Numbered from the stretch's first letter, positions 1 to 9,619 are shown. The stretch is 46,438 nt of DNA from Methanosarcina spelaei (GCF_002287235.1 NZ_LMVP01000090.1:1-46438); one strand, 5' to 3'. The notes: generated by a model not told the origin, from the letters alone. Program-made: numbers and translations.

Positions 1-1074
1 TTTTTTAACGGTTTTCAAATCTACTTTTTCAAACACAATAGAAGGGAAATCTGCAGTCCATTTTTCTGCTGCTTTTAATGCATCTTCTTCACAGAAGAAG
101 TCCTCTCCTACCAGTTTTTTAAGCGACTTTTCTGCTTTTTCAAGTTCATTTTGAAGCTTCTTTCTGAGAGTTATCTCTTTCTTTTCTTTCATTTTATGAG
201 AAAGCAACAAAACCCACTTTTGCTTGACTCCCCCATAATCAACAAAGGTTTGATAAAATGAGTATCTTTCATCGCTTTTCAGTGGCTTCAGGTTTAGATT
301 TGCAGTTAGCAGTTCCTTTGCCTCATTAATTGTTGCAGGAACACGACTGATCCAGAATGACTTTCCTATATTATTGATATTATTGTCAGTGTAAAAAGAA
401 CTATCAGCGACATAGTACACTTTGCTTTCAGGACTTAAAGCTGATTTGAGAGACTTTATTGCTTCCAGAATTGTGCTTTTGTCGGAAGCATTCCCTGAAT
501 GAGTGTTCATAAAAAGGGGTATTCCATGCTGATTTACAATCAAACTTAGCACAAATTGTTTGAGATCCCATCTTCCGTTTTTGGGAATTCCAAAAGTGAT
601 ATCAATAGACTCCGTTTCTTCGTCTTGATAATCACCATAAACGCTGACACTTGTAGTGTCAGCGTGTAAACAATGGACAGGAATAGGTAGACGATTCATA
701 ATGTGAAGAACAATTTCCGTAAACAGTTTTGTAGGACCATACTTTACGATTCTGTCAAGAGTTTCTCCGATAGCATATTGATTCAGATCTTCTCGTGTTA
801 CACCTTCTCCAAAAAGTCTTTCTATAGAAATATTCCTGAAAAAGTCAGGAAAAAGGTATAGACGTTGACCTATGAAACCAAGACCATTGAGTACCATGGC
901 AAGGATGCAGACTGAGTGAGGAATCTTGTGATCCCTTTCCTTTGGGAGTTTCTCATCGATCAGTTTGTCAACTTCAAGTTCTCGGAAAACTCCAGCAATG
1001 AGACCAAGGTGACCTAAAAATCTTGTACGTTTTATTGAGGATTCGACTAGTCGACTGTTGTTTTTGTCTGCCAT
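1..1074 (-). CDS. IS1634-like (DUF4277) transposase, 3' end beyond window
   Basis: The minus strand is open from an ATG at 1074 to the left edge of the window, about 358 residues without a stop. It starts MADKNNSRLVESSIKRT and contains LHADTTSVSVYGDY near residue 140 and VYYVADSSFYTDNNI near residue 220. These fit the DDE catalytic core of IS1634-family transposases: the DTTS aspartate and the ADS aspartate are visible, and the final glutamate should lie beyond the edge. The enzyme would cut and paste its own element. The right end of the element must lie within a few tens of bases of 1074, because Rieske-domain coding sequence resumes by about 1140. I could not see terminal inverted repeats or the target duplication, since the other end is outside the window. 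Confidence 0.85.
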   Translation of the reverse strand, partial: MADKNNSRLVESSIKRTRFLGHLGLIAGVFRELEVDKLIDEKLPKERDHKIPHSVCILAMVLNGLGFIGQRLYLFPDFFRNISIERLFGEGVTREDLNQYAIGETLDRIVKYGPTKLFTEIVLHIMNRLPIPVHCLHADTTSVSVYGDYQDEETESIDITFGIPKNGRWDLKQFVLSLIVNQHGIPLFMNTHSGNASDKSTILEAIKSLKSALSPESKVYYVADSSFYTDNNINNIGKSFWISRVPATINEAKELLTANLNLKPLKSDERYSFYQTFVDYGGVKQKWVLLLSHKMKEKKEITLRKKLQNELEKAEKSLKKLVGEDFFCEEDALKAAEKWTADFPSIVFEKVDLKTVKK

Positions 1075-1390
1075 GGAAAATCAAGAAAAAAGATGTGAGA
1101 ATAATTATATTAACTTATATGTTTACCTGCCGAATCTAGGATATAGGGATTCACAGGGCGTGTTTTATACTCTCAACCCTGCCTGCAGACATATGGGATG
1201 TTCTGTCTCCTGGAATGATGCTGATAAAACCTGGGACTGTCACTGTCACGGTTCTCGTTATAATGCTAGGGGAGAAGTGATTCTAAGTCCTGCTGTTTAT
1301 GGACTTCTGGAGAAGAAAGTAATGGAGCAAAAAAATACCTATAGTGAAGCTGCCGATATGACGAGACAGGAGCAAGGAGACAATGAGTAA
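1075..1390 (+). pseudogene. 3' fragment of a Rieske [2Fe-2S] oxidoreductase gene
   Basis: From about 1140 to the stop at 1390 the plus strand encodes the C-terminal Rieske domain of a larger protein. CRHMGC and then CHCHGSRYNARG form the two CxH-type cluster motifs, followed by the usual V-x-L-S-P-A end. Such a domain normally ends an FAD-dependent oxidoreductase of 450-500 residues; only about 100 residues remain. Everything upstream is replaced by the insertion element. An ATG at 1073 inside CCATGG could start translation of the fragment, and the same palindrome holds the transposase start on the other strand. The first 20 or so residues do not resemble Rieske proteins and may come from the element end. 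I call it a disrupted remnant. Confidence 0.7.
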
Positions 1391-1475
1391 GAGGGGACGA
1401 ATAATCTAAATGTTTGAAATCAGATCAAATGGGTGGGGAGATAAGAATATATCAGTATCTCTTAACTTATTTAGC

Positions 1476-1507
1476 ATGAAAATGCTGCCATCAGCATGCA
1501 TTTTCAT
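1476..1507. terminator. Ten-bp inverted repeat
   Basis: ATGAAAATGC at 1476-1485 pairs perfectly with GCATTTTCAT at 1498-1507 around a 12-nt loop. It lies 86 bp downstream of the Rieske remnant. It may be an old transcript end, but no strong T-run follows, so the role is uncertain. Confidence 0.35.
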
Positions 1508-1562
1508 ATAGTTGTGCATGTTATTCAAGGAATATCATGTTTGTTTTTAAGGAAATAGATTT

Positions 1563-1653
1563 AAAATCTCTATTCAAAATCTCTATTCAAAATCTCTATT
1601 CAAAATCTCTATTCAAAATCTCTATTCAAGATCTCTATTCAAAATCTCTATTC
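1563..1653. repeat. 13-bp tandem repeat, 7 copies
   Basis: Seven consecutive copies of AAAATCTCTATTC, one carrying a single G substitution (AAGATCTCTATTC at 1628-1640). It sits in the 570-bp spacer between the Rieske remnant and the first histidine kinase. The rest of that spacer is AT-rich and shows no convincing gene. Confidence 0.95.
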
Positions 1654-1961
1654 AAACCTATATGCTTTTGAACACACTGTTTTTTATGAAATAATGGCTT
1701 CATATAACTCCCATCGTTTTTTAATTCACTAACAATTTTTTTAAAACAACGTTTAGAAGAGCAAACAGTAAAGAATTAAAAGTTCGTAAACAGGAAATAG
1801 TTGGACAATATGTATCAATGAAGGATATTTTAAATACTGATTCTTTTTTATGAAGCCATCTTCTTTTTTATAGTTTTTTAGAATCTTCATGTTAGAAACA
1901 TATAATACTAAATATACTATATTTATATGCTGAAAATATAATTACTATAAAATGGATAAGT

Positions 1962-4022
1962 TTGTTTGGGTACATAGTAAGCTGTAAAAAGGAGTTATTA
2001 TATATTTCAAATCTATGGGATGAAGTAGTACGTCCTGAGTATAAAAATATAATATTCTGGGCGGTTATAATAGGTCTGCTTCACATACTTAGCCTTAGTA
2101 ACAACCTTCTTTTTCACACTCTTGTAGAAATGTTTAGTATTATCGTTGCCTATATTATTTTTCTTCTTGCCTGGGAATCAAAGACTTTTCTGGAAAACAG
2201 GTACATTCTATTTATAGGAATATCCTATTTTTTCGTTGGAACTCTTGACCTTTTACATACATTATCATATGAAAGTATGGGAATGTTTCCCGGATTTGGT
2301 ACGAACCTCCCTACCCAGCTCTGGATAGCTGCAAGGTATATGCAAGGTATCTCATTTCTGGTAGCGTCGTTACTTCTGATAAAATATGGAATGAATGGTG
2401 TAAGAGATTACGTAAGACCCGTAGAAAAGTCTATGTTTGCCTGGAGGGTCTTTTTTATATATGCAGTAACTACCCTCTTATGCATACTCTCAATTTTTGT
2501 TTTCAGAAACTTTCCTGATAGTTATATCGAAGGTTCCGGACTCACTCTTTTTAAAATTCTAAGTGAGTATGTAATATCTTTAATGCTTTTTTGCTCTCTA
2601 GTTCTTTTGTATTTCAAGAGGAATTGTTTTGAAAACAAGGTCTTTAAGCTACTTGCAGCTTCTATAATACTGACAATTTTTTCAGAATTAACATTTACTA
2701 TATTCAATAATGTTTACGACTTCCAATTTGCTCTCGGGCATTACCTCAAGCTCCTGTCTTTTTACCTGATTTACAAGGCTATTGTAGAAATGGGATTTGG
2801 AGAGCCCTATAGCTTTTTGTTCAGGGAATTAAAATATAACGAAGAGGACTTAAGGCAGAAAGCAGCTCTCCTCTCGGAAGAATACAATCGTATGTGTGGG
2901 ATAATTGGAATAAATAAATATCTGGCAGAGGATGTAGGGAAATGGGATAAGAATGAAAAAAGTTACTATTCGTTCATTCAAGATCTCCATGGAATCTTGT
3001 TCCAGCTTAATAAAGACTTCAGACTACTATTTTTATACGGACCTGTTGAGGAAATGATAGGTTATATGAAACAGGATTTCCTATCCGGAAAAATTAATTG
3101 GGAAGAGATAGTCTTACCTGAAGACCGTCATGTGATTTTTGAAAACAGAGAAAAATTGAAATCAAATTTGGATTTCGTCATTGAAAGTGAATACAGGATA
3201 CGTGCCAAAAACGGAGAAATAAAATGGGTCAGAGAGTTTTTGCAAAAAATATCGGATGAGTCTAGAACGTCTGCGAAATTTCAGGGTTCGGTTCACGATA
3301 TTACTCAGTATAAAATGGCAGCAGAAGCACTGAAGAAAATAGAAGGCACTCGTATAAAAGAGATTCACCACCGCATAAAAAATAACCTTCAGGTAATATC
3401 ATCCCTGCTCAGCCTTCAGGCAGAAAAATTCGAAGATGAAAAGGTACTCGAAGCCTTCAGGGAAAGCCAGAACCGCGTTGCATCCATAGCAATAATTCAT
3501 GAGGAGCTTCATGAAGGTAACAGCATCGATACTCTCGATTTTGCAGATTATCTGCAGAAACTGACCGCAGATCTTTTCAGTTCATATCATGTGGGCAAGA
3601 GTCATGTAAACCTGAAGCTTGAACTTAAACATGTTTATCTTGGCATGGATACTGCAATTCCTCTTGGAATTATCGTAAATGAACTAATCTCAAACTCTTT
3701 GAAGCATGCTTTTCCTGACGGAGATAACGGTGAAATCAGTATTCAACTGCAAGAAGCAGACAAGTACGTCTCAAAACCAGAAAAGCCAGAAACGGGCATA
3801 AGTTGTCAGGATGAACCAAACATTGATTACATTTTGACCGTAGCTGATAATGGCAGAGGAATTCCCGAAGAAATTGACTTTATAAATACTGATTCCCTGG
3901 GGCTCCAGCTAATAAATATTCTCACAGAACAGATTGACGGTTGTATTGAGCTCAGAAGGAACAGGGGAACAGAGTTCGTTATCTGGTTCAGTAGCTCCGA
4001 AAACTCTGGAAAATTAAAATAA
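1962..4022 (+). CDS. MASE3-PAS sensor histidine kinase (HisKA_2 type)
   Basis: A 686-residue membrane sensor kinase. Residues about 25-275 form a multi-helix membrane domain with the MASE3 signature (YFFVGTLDLLHTL, then TNLPTQLWIAARYMQ). A PAS fold follows at about 335-455, with FLYGPVEEMIGY and a PAC-like WVREFLQKI...FQGSVHDIT segment. The HisKA_2 phosphoacceptor box HHRIKNNLQVISSLLSLQ lies near residue 469, and a HATPase domain follows, with N-box NELISNSLKHAF near 573 and G-box DNGRGIPEE. It should autophosphorylate on histidine in response to an unknown signal. No response regulator is nearby, so it is an orphan kinase. The first in-frame start is TTG 1962, with no clear ribosome-binding site, so the true start is uncertain. 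A close paralogue lies at 6784-8877. Confidence 0.9.
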   Translation: MFGYIVSCKKELLYISNLWDEVVRPEYKNIIFWAVIIGLLHILSLSNNLLFHTLVEMFSIIVAYIIFLLAWESKTFLENRYILFIGISYFFVGTLDLLHTLSYESMGMFPGFGTNLPTQLWIAARYMQGISFLVASLLLIKYGMNGVRDYVRPVEKSMFAWRVFFIYAVTTLLCILSIFVFRNFPDSYIEGSGLTLFKILSEYVISLMLFCSLVLLYFKRNCFENKVFKLLAASIILTIFSELTFTIFNNVYDFQFALGHYLKLLSFYLIYKAIVEMGFGEPYSFLFRELKYNEEDLRQKAALLSEEYNRMCGIIGINKYLAEDVGKWDKNEKSYYSFIQDLHGILFQLNKDFRLLFLYGPVEEMIGYMKQDFLSGKINWEEIVLPEDRHVIFENREKLKSNLDFVIESEYRIRAKNGEIKWVREFLQKISDESRTSAKFQGSVHDITQYKMAAEALKKIEGTRIKEIHHRIKNNLQVISSLLSLQAEKFEDEKVLEAFRESQNRVASIAIIHEELHEGNSIDTLDFADYLQKLTADLFSSYHVGKSHVNLKLELKHVYLGMDTAIPLGIIVNELISNSLKHAFPDGDNGEISIQLQEADKYVSKPEKPETGISCQDEPNIDYILTVADNGRGIPEEIDFINTDSLGLQLINILTEQIDGCIELRRNRGTEFVIWFSSSENSGKLK

Positions 4023-4089
4023 AACTGTTTTTGAGAACCATTTTTGCCATATAATACGGATATTTAAAACAAAATTAAAACTTAAAACA

Positions 4090-4215
4090 AAAACTAATAT
4101 TAAACAAAACTAATACTTAAACAAGACTAACATTTAAACAAGACTAACATTTAAACAAGACTAACATTTAAACAAGACTAACATTTAAACAAGACTAACA
4201 TTTAAACAAAACTAT
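4090..4215. repeat. 17-bp tandem repeat, 5 exact and 2-3 degenerate copies
   Basis: Exact copies of AAGACTAACATTTAAAC run from 4123 to 4207, with decayed copies on both sides. The array fills most of the spacer between the kinase and the convergent hydrolase gene. Confidence 0.95.
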
Positions 4216-4246
4216 ATTTAGTCTTTTCCCTACTTGTTTTAACTTT

Positions 4247-4930
4247 TTATTCTTTTTCCAGAAGGTATTTTTTAAACCATTCTCCAGCCAGATTTGCGAC
4301 CTGTTCTAATGTTCCCGGTTCTTCAAAGAGATGGGTTGCTCCGGGAACAATCTTAAGTTCTTTTTGTTCCACTTTCAAGCGGTCTAATGCCCACTCGTTC
4401 ATTTCTATTACTTGATAATCCTCCCCACCTACAATAAGTAGTGTTGGCGCCTTTACATTCGGTAGGGCTTTTTCGGCCAGATCGGGCCTTCCACCTCTGG
4501 AAACTACAGCCTTTATATCGTTCGTATGTTCTTTTGCGGCTATGAGTGCTGCTGCAGCTCCCGTACTGGCACCAAAGTAACCTATGTTGAGATTTTTAGT
4601 CTCAGGATTGCTGAAAAGCAGCCAGTTTGTTACGCTAACAAGCCGGTTTGCAAGCAGGTCAATATCAAACCTTAGGTGAGCAGTTATCATGTCAATTCTC
4701 TCTTCCTCAGCTGTCAACAGATCAAACAACAGTGTTCCAAGGCCTTCTTTCTGAAGTTCCTGAGCAACATACCGATTCCGAGAGCTGAAACGACTGCTTC
4801 CGCTGCCATGTGCAAAAACAACAATTCCTTTTGCTCCTTCGGGAATTGTTAGGTTTCCTTCAAGTGTAATAGAATTAATCGGGATCTTGACTTCGTTACT
4901 GCTTTTACCTTTACTTGATAGTTCTCTCAT
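4247..4930 (-). CDS. Alpha/beta hydrolase, dienelactone-hydrolase type
   Basis: A 227-residue single-domain alpha/beta hydrolase, probably cytoplasmic. The oxyanion segment VVFAHGSGSSRFS is followed by the nucleophile elbow GASTGAAAA (Ser122), VGGEDYQV (Asp172) and GATHLFEE (His200), a complete catalytic triad. The chosen ATG at 4930 is preceded by a GGGGGG run at suitable spacing; a second ATG 18 bp upstream has no such site. The substrate cannot be read from sequence. The neighbour 210 bp upstream on the same strand is a phosphoribosyltransferase, and I recall such hydrolase/phosphoribosyltransferase pairs (sometimes fused) in other prokaryotes, so a shared pathway is plausible but unproven. 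Confidence 0.85.
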   Translation of the reverse strand: MRELSSKGKSSNEVKIPINSITLEGNLTIPEGAKGIVVFAHGSGSSRFSSRNRYVAQELQKEGLGTLLFDLLTAEEERIDMITAHLRFDIDLLANRLVSVTNWLLFSNPETKNLNIGYFGASTGAAAALIAAKEHTNDIKAVVSRGGRPDLAEKALPNVKAPTLLIVGGEDYQVIEMNEWALDRLKVEQKELKIVPGATHLFEEPGTLEQVANLAGEWFKKYLLEKE

Positions 4931-4997
4931 TATAACCCCCCAAAACATTTTACTATTAATTATAGGTCTATTAATTATAGGTCCGAATCTGAAAAAT

Positions 4998-5150
4998 AAT
5001 AAATTGCGTTACTAAATATCAAACATTACTATTATCTTTAAACTGCATTACTAAATATAAAACATTATCATTTTTAAATTGCATTACTAAACATTAAACA
5101 TTACTATCTTTATAATTGTATTACCAAATACCAAACGTTACTATTATCTT
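4998..5150. repeat. Four degenerate copies of a 36-40 bp repeat
   Basis: The motif GYRTTACYAAATAYYAAACRTTAY followed by a T/A-rich tail recurs four times between the hydrolase and phosphoribosyltransferase genes. Copies differ by several substitutions and small indels, so it is older than the exact arrays elsewhere in the window. Confidence 0.8.
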
Positions 5151-5797
5151 GCTGGGAGAGCTCTTGCTTTATCCAGAAGTTCGCAGACTTCTTCATCGGT
5201 GGTTTGACTGAAATTCCCGTACCAGGCTCCCACCCCATAGAAAGGTTCAGGAGTAGCTACGCATATTACTTCGTCTACCTCCCTTACGAAAAGCTCACAC
5301 GTATCACGTGCTCCTGTGGGCACTGCAACCACTATTTTAGCCGGGTTTTTAGTTTTAATTGCAGCTGCAGCTGCACGCATTGTCGCACCTGTAGCAAGCC
5401 CGTCATCTATTAAAATCACAGTCGAGCCGCTGATCTCAGGTTTGGGTCTATCTCCACGATAAGCGCGTTCCCTGCGTTCAAGTTCCTTGAGCTCATTCTC
5501 AGATACCATATTAATTATCCGTTCAGGTATCTGAAAAGATCTGACAACATCTTCATTCAACACACGAATATTGTCCGAAGAGATCGCTCCCATTGCCAGT
5601 TCTTCATTTCCGGGTACTCCCAGTTTTCGTACTATGAACACATCCATCCTTACGTTAAGTTCCTTTGCAACTTCAAATGCAACAGGAACCCCACCACGCG
5701 GGAGTGCAAGTATCAACACATCTGAACGGTTTGCGTATTTCGAAAGTTCTTTTGCAAGCTTTTTCCCGGCATCCACCCGGTCTTTAAAAAGTGCCAT
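5144..5797 (-). CDS. Phosphoribosyltransferase family protein
   Basis: A 217-residue type I phosphoribosyltransferase. The PRPP-binding loop is VILIDDGLATGATM at residues 127-140. The N-terminal half has the family segment LALPRGGVPVAFEVAKEL (residues 30-47) and the RKLGVPGNEELAMGAI segment seen in the stand-alone PRTase/hydrolase group. It should bind 5-phosphoribosyl-1-pyrophosphate, but the nucleobase or other acceptor is unknown. ATG 5797 is preceded by GAGGGA at normal spacing. It is co-directional with the hydrolase at 4247-4930 and may share its transcript, although repeats separate the two. Confidence 0.85.
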   Translation of the reverse strand: MALFKDRVDAGKKLAKELSKYANRSDVLILALPRGGVPVAFEVAKELNVRMDVFIVRKLGVPGNEELAMGAISSDNIRVLNEDVVRSFQIPERIINMVSENELKELERRERAYRGDRPKPEISGSTVILIDDGLATGATMRAAAAAIKTKNPAKIVVAVPTGARDTCELFVREVDEVICVATPEPFYGVGAWYGNFSQTTDEEVCELLDKARALPAR

Positions 5798-5829
5798 TTG
5801 TCCCTCAACCCCTGTCGAACTTGATTAAT

Positions 5830-6783
5830 TGAAAAGATAATCTAAGTGCCCGCAACGAAATAACCTATGCAATATACAATTATGTTTGAAATAAATAGTT
5901 GAGCTTGTTTGCGAAAATATTTACGTACAGTATAAAAACGTGCCTAAGTTATTTTGCTGCAGGTACTAAGATAAATCACATTGATTTATAGTATCTATGT
6001 TCAAACCCTTAAACGTATAGAGTATAAAATTTAAGCTTAAAATTTATATAATTACTTCTTTTTGAAATGGGACTAGGGAAAGAGTAAAAATTAGAAATAT
6101 TATCTGACAATGTTCTGTAAATTCTATAAAACAACAAACTCTAAAAAGTTATCAAATTGAAAACTCAATAATTGTATACCAGTTTCAAATACAGCATATA
6201 AACATGACTCAGGATTTACAGTAGATTCAATACATTCTAACTAATTGCCTATAGTAATACGTGTTATCAAGCTGTTCAAACTTTTTACGCCAAATTATTT
6301 TTTGCTTGTAGACAATTTTTTGAATAATTAACTTAAAATAATTTATGCTCTTATGTATATTATAAATTTGGAAAGTGAGTTGTTGTATATGAATAAATAA
6401 TGAATTGCTTGATCATTGATGATTCTTCTTGGAATTGATATACTTGGGAGAGCATATTGTCTGCGCTGCTTTACTGAGAATACAGTTAATAAGGTATGGT
6501 GCCTCCTGGCTTTCTCTTATTCTTTTTTCTGCAATGCTTTTTGCTCTTCCGATTCCGTTATTTGCAGGTTATTCCGGTCTAAATTATAAACTCAGTATAA
6601 CTCAATGTTAAGATCAACTTAATGTTAAAAACCATTTGCTTGATGTTAAAATCGTTTACTCAATGTTAAAATCAACTTAATGTTAAAAACCATTTACTTG
6701 ATGTTAAAAACACTTTGTAAATCTAAACATTCAGTCTTATATAAAGTTCATGAATTCTTGAGGCGTTAGGTGCAAGGGGGTGA
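5830..6783. other. 950-bp AT-rich spacer with one duplicated segment
   Basis: No convincing gene is present. A 60-codon open frame at 6429-6611 has no ribosome-binding site and runs into the repeat. At about 6599-6716 a 58-bp unit occurs twice, itself built from smaller AATGTTAAAA words. The spacer probably carries the promoters of the divergent phosphoribosyltransferase and second kinase genes. Confidence 0.7.
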
Positions 6784-8877
6784 TTGAACATATCAGATGT
6801 CAGGAAAAACATACTCAAAGTAGACTTCTACGAATTGATGGTCTGGATAACCATAATTATTTTGCTTTATCTAATTAGTCTTAACAATTACCTCCTCTTC
6901 CATATAGTAATAGAACTGTTTAGCGTCTACTTTGCATACGTGATATTCCTAATCATATGGAAGTCAAGAAGCCGCCTGGAAAACCCATACCTTCTGATAT
7001 TGGGGGTCGGTTACTTTTTCGTAGGAAGTTTCGACTTTCTGAATGCACTTGCGTTTCACCACATGAAGGTATTTCCAGAATTTGATACAAACCTGACTGC
7101 TAAGTTCTGGATCGTCGCAAGATTCCTGGAAAGTATTTCTTTTCTGGTAGCTCCGTTGTTTTTGATATGCGCTGGAGATAGACAGGAGAGAAACGTCAAA
7201 ACCCTTGAAAGTTCAATTTTTGCCTGGAAGGCATTTCTTGTATATGCAGTAATTAGTGTTACCTGCCTGATTTCAATTTTTTTTTCCGAAAACCTCCCGG
7301 ATTCCTATTTCCAGGGCTCAGGGTTTACCCAATTCGAAGTAGCAAGTGGATACTTAATTTCTTTCATATTTCTCTGTTCATTTTTTCTCATGTATATTGT
7401 CAGAGATAGGTTCGAAGAAAAAGTTTTCAATTTACTCTCAATCTCCCTGGTGCTTACAGGTTTTGTTTCACTGCTATTTATATTCGACAGTCAAATTGGT
7501 GAGGCTCCAAGCATTGTAGGTCTCTTCTTTAAATTACTGTCTTTTTATCTGGTCTATAAAGCAATCGTAGATATCGGATTCGAAGAACCTTGCAGTCTTC
7601 TCTTCAGAGAATTTAAACACCGAGAAGAGGATTTCAGGCAGAAAGCTGTTTTCTTTGAGGATGAGTACGGTCATATTTGCAGAATGATAGGTAAAAGATA
7701 CTTGACTGCGTATCGAAATGCTAAGAAAGAAGACAATCCGGAATACGAGTCAGATAGTTACAGTTCCTATATGCAAAATCTTCAGGGAATCGGGTTTCAG
7801 TTTAATAAAGAGTTTAAACTGATATTTCTACATGGTTCGGTTGAGGAAATGACCGGCTATTCGAAGCAGGATTTCCTCTCTGGAAAAGTTGACTGGCAGG
7901 AAATAACCATACCTGAAGACCGTCCTGTTACTTCTAAAAAAAAGGAAAAACTAAAACTAAACATTAATTCTATCGTTGAAAGTGAATATCGTATACAGAA
8001 AAAAGACGGGGAAATAAAATGGGTCCGTGAGATCGTCCAGAGAATCCTGGATGAATCAGAAAGTTCAGGAAAGTTCCAGGGATTGGTTTATGATATCACC
8101 GAACGCAAAATGGCTGAGGAAGCTCTGGAAAAAATAGACAAAATTAGATTAAAAGAGGTCCATCACCGCATAAAGAATAACCTTCAGGTAATTTCATCTC
8201 TCCTCAGCCTTCAGGCAGAAAAATTCGAAGACAAAGAAGTGATCGAAGCCTTTAGAGAGAGCCAGAACCGTGTCGAATCCATTGCGATGATCCATGAGAG
8301 GCTCCATGAGAGCGAAAGTACGGATGCTTTCGAATTCTCGGACTACCTGAGAAAGCTAACCACAGATCTTTTCAGTTCCTACAATGTAGGAAACAGGAAT
8401 ATAAGCCTCAAATTGAACCTTGAGCAGGTTTATCTGGGAATGAATACTGCAGTTCCTCTTGGAATTATTGTAAACGAAATCGTTTCAAATTCCCTGAAGC
8501 ATGCTTTTCCCTCGGGAAAAGAAGGCGAAATCAACATAAATTTCTACAGAACTGAAACTCTTGCTACAGAGTACGGCATCTCAGGTCAGGATAAAAACCG
8601 TCCACTGAAGGAAGACTGTAAGGACTGTAAGGATTGTATAAACGACTGTAAGGATTGTATAAACGACTGTAAGGACTCTATAAACAATAATTTCCGTTAC
8701 ATGCTTATAGTAGCCGATAACGGGACAGGAATTCCCAAAGAGGTTGACTTTCAAAATACTGAATCCCTGGGGCTCCAGCTAGTAAACATTCTTGTTGAAC
8801 AAATAGACGGTTGTATAGAGCTTAAAAAAAGCCAGGGGACAAAATATATTATTTATTTCAGTAACGAAGGAAAATAA
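6784..8877 (+). CDS. MASE3-PAS sensor histidine kinase with cysteine-rich insert
   Basis: A 697-residue paralogue of the kinase at 1962-4022 with the same order: MASE3 membrane domain (about 20-275), PAS (about 325-445), HisKA_2 box HHRIKNNLQVISSLLSLQ (His near 460) and HATPase (N-box NEIVSNSLKHAF, G-box DNGTGIPKE). It differs by an insertion inside the ATPase domain near residues 608-636, where a 21-bp DNA repeat encodes CKDCINDCKDCINDCKD, giving seven cysteines in a short span. The frame opens at TTG 6784 directly after a stop and just after an AAGGGGGTGA site; ATG 6838 is an alternative. No partner regulator is visible. The PAS domain or the cysteine cluster could sense a ligand or redox state, but that is inference. 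Confidence 0.9.
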   Translation: MNISDVRKNILKVDFYELMVWITIIILLYLISLNNYLLFHIVIELFSVYFAYVIFLIIWKSRSRLENPYLLILGVGYFFVGSFDFLNALAFHHMKVFPEFDTNLTAKFWIVARFLESISFLVAPLFLICAGDRQERNVKTLESSIFAWKAFLVYAVISVTCLISIFFSENLPDSYFQGSGFTQFEVASGYLISFIFLCSFFLMYIVRDRFEEKVFNLLSISLVLTGFVSLLFIFDSQIGEAPSIVGLFFKLLSFYLVYKAIVDIGFEEPCSLLFREFKHREEDFRQKAVFFEDEYGHICRMIGKRYLTAYRNAKKEDNPEYESDSYSSYMQNLQGIGFQFNKEFKLIFLHGSVEEMTGYSKQDFLSGKVDWQEITIPEDRPVTSKKKEKLKLNINSIVESEYRIQKKDGEIKWVREIVQRILDESESSGKFQGLVYDITERKMAEEALEKIDKIRLKEVHHRIKNNLQVISSLLSLQAEKFEDKEVIEAFRESQNRVESIAMIHERLHESESTDAFEFSDYLRKLTTDLFSSYNVGNRNISLKLNLEQVYLGMNTAVPLGIIVNEIVSNSLKHAFPSGKEGEININFYRTETLATEYGISGQDKNRPLKEDCKDCKDCINDCKDCINDCKDSINNNFRYMLIVADNGTGIPKEVDFQNTESLGLQLVNILVEQIDGCIELKKSQGTKYIIYFSNEGK

Positions 8878-8994
8878 AACCTTACAATTTCAAAGTATTA
8901 TGTCCATGCCGAATTTTCCATTTTTGGAAGACTTTTTCTCTTACTTAACTAAGTAAAGGAGTCTATTTTACTTTAGTTCTCTTGAGGTGACTCT

Positions 8995-9594
8995 ATGAAG
9001 CGTAACACAAAGGAATGGAAAGAAAAAAGGGCTGAATTTCTCAAAGGTAAAACCTGTGCGTGGTGTGGATCTTCCGACTCCCTATGTATTCACACTCCCA
9101 GAGCTTTTTCTCCGACGCAGGTTAGCTCCGAGATTTACAGTGCTGCATATATCAGGTTCAGGGAAATTTACAGGCAAAATTATCAAAAATTCGATTCTAT
9201 TCCTTCCGGCAAACACCGTCACAAAAGTCACCCTACCTGGCATAAAGCTTCAACTGTACATAAAACCGAACCTGATCATACTAACCTTGAGGAGCAATTT
9301 ATTGAAGTTCTCCTTGAAGATTCAGAAGAAGGCAATTTCAAAAAGCTTTATCATGAATGGCTAGAAGAAACCGGGATTAAAGAGTTAATTGAAGAAGAAA
9401 CTAAAAAAGCAGTGGAAGAACGTGAGTCCTTGAAAAATGCAATTGTGCTTTGCAAACGCTGCCATTTTGCAAGCCTCAGGGGTATGGATATCTGCCCTAA
9501 GTGCAGGAACAGATATAAGTCCGTAAACTATGGAACTTGTTTTGACTGTCTACCTGATGAAAGAAAAGCAGAGTTTCGGAAAAGGCAAAATTGA
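8995..9594 (+). CDS. HNH/zinc-ribbon-like protein of unknown function
   Basis: A 199-residue soluble protein. Its N-terminus has CAWCGSSDSLCIH (residues 21-33), its centre is acidic and probably helical, and its C-terminus has CKRCHFASLRGMDICPKC and a final CFDC pair. The layout recalls HNH nucleases in which one cysteine knuckle comes early and CKxCH comes late, but the middle histidine-asparagine pair is not clear, so a nuclease activity is not established. The start is well supported: GAGGTGA lies five bases before ATG 8995. It stands alone, 117 bp after the second kinase. It could also be a purely structural zinc-binding protein. Confidence 0.65.
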   Translation: MKRNTKEWKEKRAEFLKGKTCAWCGSSDSLCIHTPRAFSPTQVSSEIYSAAYIRFREIYRQNYQKFDSIPSGKHRHKSHPTWHKASTVHKTEPDHTNLEEQFIEVLLEDSEEGNFKKLYHEWLEETGIKELIEEETKKAVEERESLKNAIVLCKRCHFASLRGMDICPKCRNRYKSVNYGTCFDCLPDERKAEFRKRQN

Positions 9595-9619
9595 TAGTCT
9601 TCCCGAAATCCCGAGATTT

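Noticed and set aside
1563-1653. CRISPR array
   Set aside because: Units are 13 bp with no spacers between them; the same holds for the other tandem arrays. No cas genes are present.
6429-6611. 60-codon membrane-like small protein
   Set aside because: No ribosome-binding site is present, the end runs into a tandem repeat, and the composition matches the AT-rich spacer.
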